Assembly (NCBI GenBank): GCA_965230795.1
Contig: OZ246020.1
Span: 3,472,001-3,536,000, forward strand
From: PZPK01 sp965230795
GTDB taxonomy: Bacteria; Pseudomonadota; Gammaproteobacteria; Pseudomonadales; Oleiphilaceae
Reading direction: 5' to 3'
Length of the DNA stretch: 64,000 nucleotides
The first letter of the stretch is position 1, and every line of letters starts with the position of its first letter. A program made the position numbers and the translations under genes. The notes beneath the pieces are model-generated. The model had not been told where the DNA came from. It worked only from the letters and a program-made list of their open reading frames with translations, and did not search any database. Positions 43,336-52,165 of this stretch are shown here, one piece after another.

Positions 43336-46300
43336 ATGACACATGCGTCCGGAATGGCCCTTCATTTTCTGCTTTGTCTCGCCGTAGCAATCTTTTCCAG
43401 TGTTTATGCTCCCGCCACCAATGCGGCTGAACCCGCGCTTATTACCGCGGAGGAGCAACCTTTGGCGCTGGGTCCCCATATGGATTTTATAGAAGACGAG
43501 AGCGCGGAACTGGACTTCGACACTGTGCGTAAGCTGCCCCATGCAGGGCAAAGTGAAGGCGGCGCATCCGATGGCAGCGTCTGGCAATCGGTGGAAGGCG
43601 AAAACATTATTGGCGGCTTTACCGATTCTGCCTACTGGGTACGATTCACAGTCAGAAACACCACTGCCGAGGCCAGACACTGGAAGCTGGAAATCAACTA
43701 TCCCCTGCTCGATCATATTGAATTCTATACACCCACTGACAATGGCGAGTACTCCAGGACCCTGGCTGGCGACAAGCTTCCCTTTGCCGAACGCCCCATC
43801 AACTACCGCAATATCGTCTTTCCGCTGAATATTTCGGGCAAAGCCGAGCAGACCTATTACCTGCGCGTGAAAACCGATAGCTCCATGTTCATTGATCTGT
43901 TGATGTGGCCGGGAAACAGCTTCGCCGAGGATATAGAAGGCAAATTGCTGCTCTACGGTATTCTCTATGGCATCGTGCTTCTGGGAAGCATCTACTGTCT
44001 GGTGAACTGGGCATTTCAGGGCAAGCGCATGTACCTGCACATCGCTCTGGGAATCCTGGGGTCCGTCGGCTATCTGTTGGGTATCAACGGTTTTGGTTTC
44101 CAATACCTCTGGCCCAACAGCCTCTATATTCAAGAGGTAGCCGTCCCCTTCTTTATGGCCGCCTGTTTCGGCTTTGCACTGCTATACAGCCGCGAGTTTC
44201 TCGAACTCCCGGTGATTTCACCTCTTTCAGACAAGATCATCGTCAATTTTGCCCGTCTATGTCTGGTATTGAGCGTGGCATCACTGATCGTCAGCTACGC
44301 GGTCGTGATTCGCATTAGCACCGTCACCGCTATTCTTACAGCCTTTGCTGCGCTATGGGCGGGAATCATCAGCTATGTGCGGGGCAACCGCTTTGCCCGT
44401 TTCTACATGGTGGGCTGGAGTGCCGTAATAATCGGCGCCACCACCTTCGCCTTGAAATCACTGGGGCTAGTACCGGCCAACGTATTTACGGTATGGAGCC
44501 AGGAATTCGGTTTTGCTTTCGTCGCCATCTTTCTGACCATTGCCTTGTCCGATCACTTCTTTCAGGCGCAACGAGAACATTCGGAACAACAGGCCAAATC
44601 CATCAAGGCCATCAAGACGGCGGAGAAGAAGTATCGCTCCCTGTTTGAAAATGCCATTGAGGGCATCTTCCAGATGGATATTGATGGTCGCCTTATCAAC
44701 GTCAATAAAGCCTTTGCCAGCATTCTTGGCTTTAACGATGTGGCTCGATTGCTTGAAGAGAAACACGTCCCCTTTTCCCTGAACTGTCTGGCCGAGGCAG
44801 ATCGCTTGCGCTTCGTCGCCTTGCTGGAACAAGAGCAACCGAAAACCACCTTCCAGACCAGCATCAACCTGTACAATGGCGAACAACGCTGGATCTCCAT
44901 TTCAATCCAGAAGATCAAAACCCTGGGTGAAGCAGTCTCGCATTATGAAGGGGCCATGGCCGACATCACCGAAACCAAAAAACGCGAACAGGCCGAAAAG
45001 CAGCAGCGCATGGCTGAAGCCTCCACCGAAGCCAAGAGTCTTTTCCTGGCCAACATGAGTCACGAAATCCGCACGCCCATGAATGCCATTATCGGGTTCA
45101 CGGATCTGGCCCTGGGCCGCAACACCGATTCGCAGTTGGCCGAATATCTGCAAAAAACACGCATGGCCTCCACCAACCTGTTGGGCATCATCAACGACAT
45201 TCTCGACTTCTCCAAGATCGAGGCCGGCAAGCTGGAGATCGAACACACGCCTTTCAGCCTGAAGGAGGTCTTCAACAATCTGTCCAACATCGTCTCGGCG
45301 AATGTGGAATCCAAGAACCTGACGCTCAACCTGAACATCGACGAAGATATCCCTGACAAGCTGGTGGGTGATCCCCTGCGCATCGGTCAGGTGCTGCTCA
45401 ATCTGACCAATAACGCCATCAAGTTTACAGCCGAAGGCGAAGTCACCGTCGAGCTGGAACTGGTGTCCCTGAATAAACCGGAAATGAGTATCGAACTGAT
45501 TGGCCGGGTGCAGGACACGGGCATCGGTATTGCGGAAGAGAAGCTGAAAAACCTGTTCTCGTCGTTCACGCAGGCCGACGAAAGCACTACCCGTCGCTTT
45601 GGTGGCACGGGGTTGGGCCTGAGTATTTCCAAGCAATTGATCGAAATGATGGGCGGCGAGTTGTGGGTGGAAAGCACCGTAGGCGAAGGCAGCACCTTCC
45701 ACTTCAGGTTCGCCTGTAAATTGCAGGACCGACGTCAGCGACGCAATCCGCATTTCACCTCCCAGGGTGAGCCCTTGAATGTACTGGTGGTCGATGATCA
45801 GCAGGAGTCACGAACCCTGATTGAACAGGCCCTGTTATCACTGGCTCACAACGTCACCTGCGTTAGCAACAGTGGCGAGGCCATTGTCGAACTGAAAGCC
45901 AGACAGGAGACAGGAACGCCTTATGACGTACTGATCGCCGACTGGCTGATGCCGGATATCGATGGCATTGCCTGTTGCCAGATCATCAAGGAAGACCCGG
46001 ACATTCATACCCCGCGCACCATTCTGATTACCGGTTACGACCAGGACGAAGCCCGGGAAAAAGCGGAACAGGTGGGAATTGACGCCTACATGCTGAAGCC
46101 GGTACGGGTCGATGATCTGGCCAATGTCCTGCGGCGGGTGTTCCATGATAGACGTGCCCCTGACAGCGCACCGAAACGCATGCCGGAGCCGGCCCATTTT
46201 CAAGGCATGCAGGTCCTGCTGGTAGAAGACGTCAGTATGAACCAGGAACTGGCCATCGAAATCCTGTCCAAAAAAGGCATTGAGATTCGCGTCGCCAACA

Positions 46301-47604
46301 ACGGCAAGGAAGGTGTCGAAGCGGTGAAAAACGGAGAGTTTGATGTGGTACTGATGGACATGCAAATGCCGGTCATGGATGGTTGCGAGGCCACCATGAT
46401 CATCCGCGAAACAGAGCATAAGCTGCCCATTATCGCCATGACCGCCAACGCCATGGCAGGCGACAAGCATAAATGCCTCGCGGCCGGAATGAATGACTAT
46501 ATCACCAAGCCCATCAATCCGGATGAGCTGTTCATGACCATCGGCAAATGGACCGGCGCATTCGGTAACATGGCCGACGCATCAGAAGAAAGCGGGCCGG
46601 AAGCCGACAGTGCACAAGTCCCGGAACAGGACTCAAATACCGAAACAACACAAACCGCAGCGGATAGCGACCAGACTGGGGCATCAGATGATTCTGCCCC
46701 GGAATCTCCCAACGAAGCGTCTTCAGACGAAACAGGTGAAGACGCATTGGAAACCGCCGGTGAGGCTTCTTTAGAAAACAACGGTGAGGCCTCTAGTCCC
46801 CTCGAAGAGCCAGAAGGTATTGAGGCGAGCAATGGCGCCGAAGATAACCGTGAAGACGAAGACAAAGCGGAAGCGCTGCAACCGCCCTCCAACATGCAGG
46901 ACTATTACGATCAACTCAATCAGACCTTGCAGGAATCGGAGACAGAGGAGGAACAGGAAGATGAACAGCATAGCGCTGAGGCTGACATCCCTCAGCAAAA
47001 GTTTCCGGGCGTGGACATCAGTGAGGGGCTGGAACGTTGCCAGGGGAATCTGCAACTGTATCTGCGCTTCCTGTCGGATTTCAGCAAAAACTATGGCGAT
47101 AGTGCCGCAACGATGAAGCAGTTGGCAGTCGTCTCCGAGTTCAAAGAACTTGCCGATCTGGCACACCGAATCAAAGGCGTCGCTGCCAACCTTGGCGCCC
47201 GCCCTGTTGCGGCCATCACGGGTGAGCTACAGATGGTGAATGACCGCAAAACCGAAGATCTGGATAACAAGCTTGATCGTTACGAGGAAGCTCTGCGAAC
47301 CTTTTTGGAAAGCATCGACCAGATCCTCAGGGAACAGGCTTCGACAGACGACACTCCCGCGGTAACCGAAGCCCAACAGGCGGACGACACCCTCGAACGT
47401 GAGGCCTGTATGGCCGGGCTCGAAGAACTGGCACCCTTGATCAAGCGTCAGAAACTCGATGCCCACAGCGTAGCGGAAGCCTTGCTCACTCAGTGGCCCG
47501 ATGATGCGGACAAGGCCAACCTGCAAAAGCTCGTTGTCGCCCTGGACAACTATGACTTTCAGCAGGCCGAAACGCTGCTTGGAGACATTCGTCAGAGTCT
47601 GTAG
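43336..47604 (+). CDS. Hybrid sensor histidine kinase: 7TMR-DISM, PAS, kinase, two receivers, Hpt
   Basis: 1422 aa. After a signal peptide (to about residue 30) come a DISMED2-type periplasmic domain (about 45-185), seven membrane helices (about 195-395), PAS (about 430-550), HisKA with phospho-His near 576 (SHEIRTPMNAIIG), HATPase ending GGTGLGLSISKQL, receiver 1 (Asp near 869, IADWLMPD), receiver 2 (Asp near 1008, LMDMQMPV), an acidic Ser/Glu/Asp linker of roughly 120 residues, and Hpt (His near 1277, LAHRIKGVAANLGA). A BarA-like phosphorelay; likely partner is the divergent HD-GYP regulator. Signal unknown; DISMED2 domains often bind carbohydrate-like ligands. Confidence 0.92.
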   Translation: MTHASGMALHFLLCLAVAIFSSVYAPATNAAEPALITAEEQPLALGPHMDFIEDESAELDFDTVRKLPHAGQSEGGASDGSVWQSVEGENIIGGFTDSAYWVRFTVRNTTAEARHWKLEINYPLLDHIEFYTPTDNGEYSRTLAGDKLPFAERPINYRNIVFPLNISGKAEQTYYLRVKTDSSMFIDLLMWPGNSFAEDIEGKLLLYGILYGIVLLGSIYCLVNWAFQGKRMYLHIALGILGSVGYLLGINGFGFQYLWPNSLYIQEVAVPFFMAACFGFALLYSREFLELPVISPLSDKIIVNFARLCLVLSVASLIVSYAVVIRISTVTAILTAFAALWAGIISYVRGNRFARFYMVGWSAVIIGATTFALKSLGLVPANVFTVWSQEFGFAFVAIFLTIALSDHFFQAQREHSEQQAKSIKAIKTAEKKYRSLFENAIEGIFQMDIDGRLINVNKAFASILGFNDVARLLEEKHVPFSLNCLAEADRLRFVALLEQEQPKTTFQTSINLYNGEQRWISISIQKIKTLGEAVSHYEGAMADITETKKREQAEKQQRMAEASTEAKSLFLANMSHEIRTPMNAIIGFTDLALGRNTDSQLAEYLQKTRMASTNLLGIINDILDFSKIEAGKLEIEHTPFSLKEVFNNLSNIVSANVESKNLTLNLNIDEDIPDKLVGDPLRIGQVLLNLTNNAIKFTAEGEVTVELELVSLNKPEMSIELIGRVQDTGIGIAEEKLKNLFSSFTQADESTTRRFGGTGLGLSISKQLIEMMGGELWVESTVGEGSTFHFRFACKLQDRRQRRNPHFTSQGEPLNVLVVDDQQESRTLIEQALLSLAHNVTCVSNSGEAIVELKARQETGTPYDVLIADWLMPDIDGIACCQIIKEDPDIHTPRTILITGYDQDEAREKAEQVGIDAYMLKPVRVDDLANVLRRVFHDRRAPDSAPKRMPEPAHFQGMQVLLVEDVSMNQELAIEILSKKGIEIRVANNGKEGVEAVKNGEFDVVLMDMQMPVMDGCEATMIIRETEHKLPIIAMTANAMAGDKHKCLAAGMNDYITKPINPDELFMTIGKWTGAFGNMADASEESGPEADSAQVPEQDSNTETTQTAADSDQTGASDDSAPESPNEASSDETGEDALETAGEASLENNGEASSPLEEPEGIEASNGAEDNREDEDKAEALQPPSNMQDYYDQLNQTLQESETEEEQEDEQHSAEADIPQQKFPGVDISEGLERCQGNLQLYLRFLSDFSKNYGDSAATMKQLAVVSEFKELADLAHRIKGVAANLGARPVAAITGELQMVNDRKTEDLDNKLDRYEEALRTFLESIDQILREQASTDDTPAVTEAQQADDTLEREACMAGLEELAPLIKRQKLDAHSVAEALLTQWPDDADKANLQKLVVALDNYDFQQAETLLGDIRQSL

Positions 47605-47673
47605 CGGTGTCAGTCGTTTCGAATACGGCAGGCTGACTGAGCATGGCCATGGCAATTGCCTGTTTGTCCTTGC

Positions 47674-48495
47674 TCAGCTGCGCAACAATTTACTGATACC
47701 CAACAATGGATTGGAAATCTTGTAGTAATTCGTCGGCAGCAATTTATACAGCCAGTCAATCAGCTTGGCGTCCGGGCCAATCAGCACACGAAATTGCTTT
47801 CTGTTCATACCGCGCTCGATGACTTTGGCTGCACGTTCTGGCGTGGTTCTCGCCAGAGTATCAAAATGCTTGGCGAAGGCGTCATCCTTACCCAGGTCTG
47901 TCTCTGCTGACTTGGCGATATTGGTGCGAATGCCGCCAGGCATCACACAGATCACATCAACATTCTTTTGCTGACAGATCAGGTCCTGTCGCAGGGCTTC
48001 GCTGAAGCCCCTGACTGCAAACTTGGAGGCATGATAGGGCGTCATTTTGGGCATCGTAATCAAGCCGAATACAGACGCCACATTGACGATAAGCCCCCGC
48101 TCCGACCTTTCCAGCAAAGGCAGCATGGTGCGGCAACCATGGACCACCCCATGCAGGTTAACCTCCATGACCTTGTTGAAAAGCGCCCCCGAAGTTTCAT
48201 CAAAGTAACCGAATGAGGACATACCGGCATTGTTGATCAGTACATCAAGGTATCCGTAATTCGCGGCAATCTCGTTGGTAAGTTGCTGCCAACTTTGTTC
48301 TGAACTGACATCTGCCACCCGCGCAAGCGACACGGCATGTCGAAGCTCGCTAACGGTAGCATTCAGATTGGCTTTGTTGATGTCGGTCAGCACAAGACGC
48401 GCATTTTGTGAGGCAAACCGTCTCGCCAGGGCTTGACCAATCCCTGAGCCGGCACCGGTAATCAGGATGAGTTTATCTTCCCAGGAAGTATTCAT
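47674..48495 (-). CDS. Short-chain dehydrogenase/reductase
   Basis: 273 aa. TGAGSGIG (coenzyme loop), NNAG, a catalytic Ser in NVASVFG and YHASK with Tyr and Lys are all present; LTDINKAN favours NAD(H) over NADP(H), as an Asp follows the second strand. It lies 43 bases downstream of the AlmA-like monooxygenase on the same strand, so it could oxidise the alcohol or aldehyde produced there. It converges with the hybrid kinase. Confidence 0.88.
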   Translation of the reverse strand: MNTSWEDKLILITGAGSGIGQALARRFASQNARLVLTDINKANLNATVSELRHAVSLARVADVSSEQSWQQLTNEIAANYGYLDVLINNAGMSSFGYFDETSGALFNKVMEVNLHGVVHGCRTMLPLLERSERGLIVNVASVFGLITMPKMTPYHASKFAVRGFSEALRQDLICQQKNVDVICVMPGGIRTNIAKSAETDLGKDDAFAKHFDTLARTTPERAAKVIERGMNRKQFRVLIGPDAKLIDWLYKLLPTNYYKISNPLLGISKLLRS

Positions 48496-48538
48496 AATCT
48501 CAGCGCTCCAGTTTCATGATTGCTATACCGGCGCGCGT

Positions 48539-50092
48539 TCATGCTGCCGACCGCGAATTGTTCGAGACGACCTTTTCGACTTCCTGCAATCGGGGCTGAT
48601 GAAATTCAGCAAGCGGGCCGTTATCGTCAAAACGCAGGACCCCATCCACCAGCTTGCTGTGTTTGATGGCAAATACATCCTTGATATACAGGTCCTTGTT
48701 GCACCAGGGGAAACCCTCACCCTGCTTGGGAAGCATGTCCTTCTTACGCAGGATATAGCCGGATTGCAGACCCAACAGATCACTTTGCCGTGCATTGGGA
48801 TCTCGATAGGGATACACGCTCTGATGGCCGTTTTTCTCCATGTAGTCCAGCAGTCGGCAGACATAATCGAAGGTTAATTCTGCCTTAAGTGTCCAGGATG
48901 AATTGGTGTACCCAAAGACCCAGACAAAATTCGGCAGCTGACTGAACATCATGCCTTTGTAGTTGGTCAGTTTGCCGGATTCGACTGAATGCCCGTCCAC
49001 AGAGAGATCGATGTTGCCCCATAACTGAAGATCCAAACCGGTTGCAGGAACAATAATGTCCGCCTCAATCTCGTCGCCATTGGTCATGCGCAAACCGCTC
49101 GGAGTAAAACGTTCGATATGTCCGGTCACAATCTCCGCTTTGCCGGAGCGGACTGCATTGAACAAATCCGCGTCTGGCACCAGTGCCATGCGCTGGTCCC
49201 AGGGCTTGTAATGTGGCTTGAAATGCACATCGACATCGGCGGCTCCGGCCAGTGCTTTGGAGTTCATATTGCGCACCAGTTTGCGCACAAAATCGGGAAA
49301 TTTCTTCGACAGAACAAATACCATTTGCTGCAAGGCCGTGTACTTCAAACGCATAACCCGGTTGGTCAATCCTGCGGGAAGTAAACGGGACAACACCCGA
49401 AACAGCCCGTCTGAGGCGGGTCTGGAATACACATAACTGGGAGAACGCTGCACCATGGTCACCTGCGCCGCCTTCTTTGCCATCGACGGCACGACGGTCA
49501 CCGCGGTGGCACCACTGCCAATCACCACCACTTTTTTGCCACTGTAATCCAGGTCTTCGGGCCAGTGCTGGGGATGCGCGATGATACCTTCATAATCATC
49601 ATAGCCAGCGAACTCCGGCAGATAGCCCTTCTCGTAGTTGTAATAGCCGGTGCAGCAGGTAAAGAACCTGGCCGCCACATGATATTCCGAACCATCGGCG
49701 CGACCGATACTGACAAGCCAGCGATTTTGCGATGAATCCCAGTTGGCGCTCAGTACTTTCTGCTCAAATCGAATGTAGTGATTCAGGCCTTCATCGGTCA
49801 CCAGTTCGTGCAGATAGTTTTGAATACGTTCTGCAGAGCCAATGTATTCCCGGTCGGTCCAGGGTTTGAATGAATAGGCAAAGGTATACATGTCGGAATC
49901 GGAACGAATTCCCGGATACTTGAACAGATCCCAGGTACCGCCAATATTTTTGCGGCCTTCTATAATGGCAAAGGAGTTATGGGGACGCTTCTTTTTCAGG
50001 TTGTATGCCATCCCTAATCCCGAGATTCCGGCGCCGACAATCAGAACATCCATCTGTTCATAGTGCTTTTGTGTAGTTGCGTGTTTGCTCAT
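48539..50092 (-). CDS. almA: AlmA-like flavin monooxygenase (long-chain alkane oxidation)
   Basis: 517 aa. FAD motif VGAGISGLG (19-27), then GGTWDLFKYPGIRSDSD, which is near-diagnostic of AlmA/FMO proteins; Baeyer-Villiger-type fingerprint YEGIIAHPQHWP (167-178); NADPH motif IGSGATA (191-197). PNFVWVFGYTNSSWT near the C-terminus also matches. AlmA in Acinetobacter and Alcanivorax oxidises alkanes beyond about C30. The AraC regulator at 50244 is divergent and the SDR follows. The symbol is by family resemblance; BVMO activity on ketones is the alternative. Confidence 0.75.
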   Translation of the reverse strand: MSKHATTQKHYEQMDVLIVGAGISGLGMAYNLKKKRPHNSFAIIEGRKNIGGTWDLFKYPGIRSDSDMYTFAYSFKPWTDREYIGSAERIQNYLHELVTDEGLNHYIRFEQKVLSANWDSSQNRWLVSIGRADGSEYHVAARFFTCCTGYYNYEKGYLPEFAGYDDYEGIIAHPQHWPEDLDYSGKKVVVIGSGATAVTVVPSMAKKAAQVTMVQRSPSYVYSRPASDGLFRVLSRLLPAGLTNRVMRLKYTALQQMVFVLSKKFPDFVRKLVRNMNSKALAGAADVDVHFKPHYKPWDQRMALVPDADLFNAVRSGKAEIVTGHIERFTPSGLRMTNGDEIEADIIVPATGLDLQLWGNIDLSVDGHSVESGKLTNYKGMMFSQLPNFVWVFGYTNSSWTLKAELTFDYVCRLLDYMEKNGHQSVYPYRDPNARQSDLLGLQSGYILRKKDMLPKQGEGFPWCNKDLYIKDVFAIKHSKLVDGVLRFDDNGPLAEFHQPRLQEVEKVVSNNSRSAA

Positions 50093-50168
50093 GATCTGTC
50101 ACCAACATGTCTGCTTGAGTGGAAGCATCACTTTAGGGATCAGGGCTCACGCAAACCATGATGAAAGC

Positions 50169-50193
50169 TGTCAATAATTGATACTTTCAGACA
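50169..50193. promoter_or_regulatory. TGTC...GACA motif between AlmA-like and AraC genes
   Basis: TGTCAATAATTGATA begins at 50169 and GACA ends at 50193. It lies in the divergent promoter region (starts 50092 and 50244) and resembles the AraC-linked motifs at 31671 and 54052. Confidence 0.35.
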
Positions 50194-50243
50194 CAATGAC
50201 TGTTTCAGTTAACATTTTCGGCACCAAAGGGACGACATGCCAT

Positions 50244-51287
50244 ATGGTGACCAGCAAGCGCGTTGATAAAAAACACACCATTCTGGGTTTGCTGCCCCTC
50301 TTCAAGGCCGTTGAGGAACAGGGAAACAATCCTGAGCATTTACTGGCGCATTCCGGAATATCACTGGACTCGATGACCGGCTCCGCCCTGATCGATCAAT
50401 CTCAGGAACTTCACATCGTATCGGAGGCCATTGATCTGCTGCAGGACCCGTTACTGGGCATCAAGGTGGGGAGTCAGGTTACGTTCGCCTCCTACGGCAC
50501 CTTTGCCATGCTGCTGATGACCGCCGCCAATTTTTACCGGGCGGTGGAGACAGCAGTCCAGTTTCAACCCTTGTCTCTGCTGTTTTCCCACATGACGCTA
50601 CACACCGAAAAAGGTGATCTGGAAATGCGTTATACCCTGCCGGATGCGCCAACGAAACTGCGAACCTTCATCGCCGATCGGGACCTGATGGGAACCTACC
50701 TGTTTATCAGGGAAATGGTGGATAATGCGGGCCAAGTGCTGGAAGGCGCTGGAACGGCACGACCACGCCCGTCCGACGAAGAACTCAGAATTTACCGTCA
50801 ATATATTGATTTCGATGTTGCCTTTGATCAGCCCTACAACTGGATCAGGTTGCCGGCCACAGCAATTCGTCAACCACTGAAACATTCCAATGAACTGGCT
50901 CACAAGCTGTATCGAGCCCAAGCCTATGAACTCATGCGGAAGTTTTATCCGGATACCGACGATATGGTCACGCGCATACAACAGATCTTTGCCGGTTTCG
51001 ATAGCCACTTCCCCTCTGCCAAAGAGCTGGCAACGATGCTGGGTATCAGTGAACGCACCATTCAACGGCACCTGGTCGAATCCGGCACCAGCTATCGTGC
51101 CTTGCTCGACGAACACAAACGAAAACGCGCGTTGGATATGCTCTCGCGTAAAGACATCCCGGTCAGCGAATTGGCGGAGGCCTTGGGTTACGCGGAATCA
51201 GCCAGTTTTCTGCGTGCCTTCAAACGCTGGACTGGCACAACCCCGAGACGCTATATCCAGAATATTGATTCATCCCGGCACCAATAG
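50244..51287 (+). CDS. AraC-family regulator (arabinose_bd type)
   Basis: 347 aa from ATG 50244 (MVTSKRVDKKHTILGLLP), with AAGGGA upstream; the frame from 50178 lies within the promoter. The effector domain (SYGTFAMLLMTAANFYRAVE) and the HTH pair (LATMLGISERTIQRHLVESG; ALGYAESASFLRAFKRWTG) are clear. Being divergent from the AlmA-like gene, it probably activates it in response to a hydrocarbon or lipid. Confidence 0.92.
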   Translation: MVTSKRVDKKHTILGLLPLFKAVEEQGNNPEHLLAHSGISLDSMTGSALIDQSQELHIVSEAIDLLQDPLLGIKVGSQVTFASYGTFAMLLMTAANFYRAVETAVQFQPLSLLFSHMTLHTEKGDLEMRYTLPDAPTKLRTFIADRDLMGTYLFIREMVDNAGQVLEGAGTARPRPSDEELRIYRQYIDFDVAFDQPYNWIRLPATAIRQPLKHSNELAHKLYRAQAYELMRKFYPDTDDMVTRIQQIFAGFDSHFPSAKELATMLGISERTIQRHLVESGTSYRALLDEHKRKRALDMLSRKDIPVSELAEALGYAESASFLRAFKRWTGTTPRRYIQNIDSSRHQ

Positions 51288-51325
51288 AGCTGAAGCCTCC
51301 GGAAAGCCAAATGACTCACGCCCGA

Positions 51326-52165
51326 CTAATCGAGCGTATCAAGGGTGTTTTTTACCACCCGGTCGACGGTGGCATAACTGAGACGCGAGGGCAGCAGTTT
51401 GGTCATCCAGTAAGTCAGCTTGGCCTTGAAACCAGGAATGATCAGGAAACTCCCGCCCTGCATGCCTTTCATCATGCCATCGACGGCTTCGTCCAGTGAC
51501 AGGGCGCCAGCCAGGAGTTTGAGTTTCAGGGTCACCGGGTGAATGGTTTTGTGTTCCTCATGCACCATGGGCGTATCCACTTCCGGCGGGCAGATCACCT
51601 GTACACGGATACCCTGGGGTTTCAGTTCCATGCGCAGAGTCTGAGCCAGACCAATCACTCCGAACTTGGACGCACAGTAGGACGCATAGCCATAGTTACC
51701 GACGAGCCCCGCCATGGAAGCAATCATTACCAGTCGGGGTTCCTGAAGACTGTTCCGGGTCCGGGATTGCAAATATGGCAATACCGCACGCACCAGATTG
51801 TAGGTGCCAAGCAGATTGACATTCACCACGGTTTCAAACTGGCCTTCGGGAATGTCTGTGAAGGGACCCGTCAAATTAATACCGGCACAATGCAGGACCA
51901 GATCCGGATCTCCGATTAGACGGTTCGCCTCCCCCACCCGCTCTATCAAGGCCTCCCGATCACACACGTCTGCTTCAACAATCGACAACTGGATACCATA
52001 CTGCTGACCCAGGGCCTCTAATTCCTCCCTGACAGATTTACTAAAGCGCAGATCCAGTAACGCCAGGTTTGTGCCTTGTCTGGCATAACGTCGGGCCACT
52101 TCCAGGCCAAGACCACTGCCTGCTCCGGTGATATAAGCCGTTTTGACGAGCGGATTATTGACCAT
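51326..52165 (-). CDS. Short-chain dehydrogenase/reductase
   Basis: 279 aa. Coenzyme loop TGAGSGLG, HCAG in place of NNAG, catalytic Ser in VMIASMAG and YCASK. LLDLRFSK suggests an Asp for NAD(H). Its first codons overlap the end of the propeller gene at 52155 by 11 bases, so it is coupled to it. It converges with the AraC gene. It belongs to the same hydrocarbon or lipid oxidation cluster, probably oxidising an alcohol. Confidence 0.88.
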   Translation of the reverse strand: MVNNPLVKTAYITGAGSGLGLEVARRYARQGTNLALLDLRFSKSVREELEALGQQYGIQLSIVEADVCDREALIERVGEANRLIGDPDLVLHCAGINLTGPFTDIPEGQFETVVNVNLLGTYNLVRAVLPYLQSRTRNSLQEPRLVMIASMAGLVGNYGYASYCASKFGVIGLAQTLRMELKPQGIRVQVICPPEVDTPMVHEEHKTIHPVTLKLKLLAGALSLDEAVDGMMKGMQGGSFLIIPGFKAKLTYWMTKLLPSRLSYATVDRVVKNTLDTLD

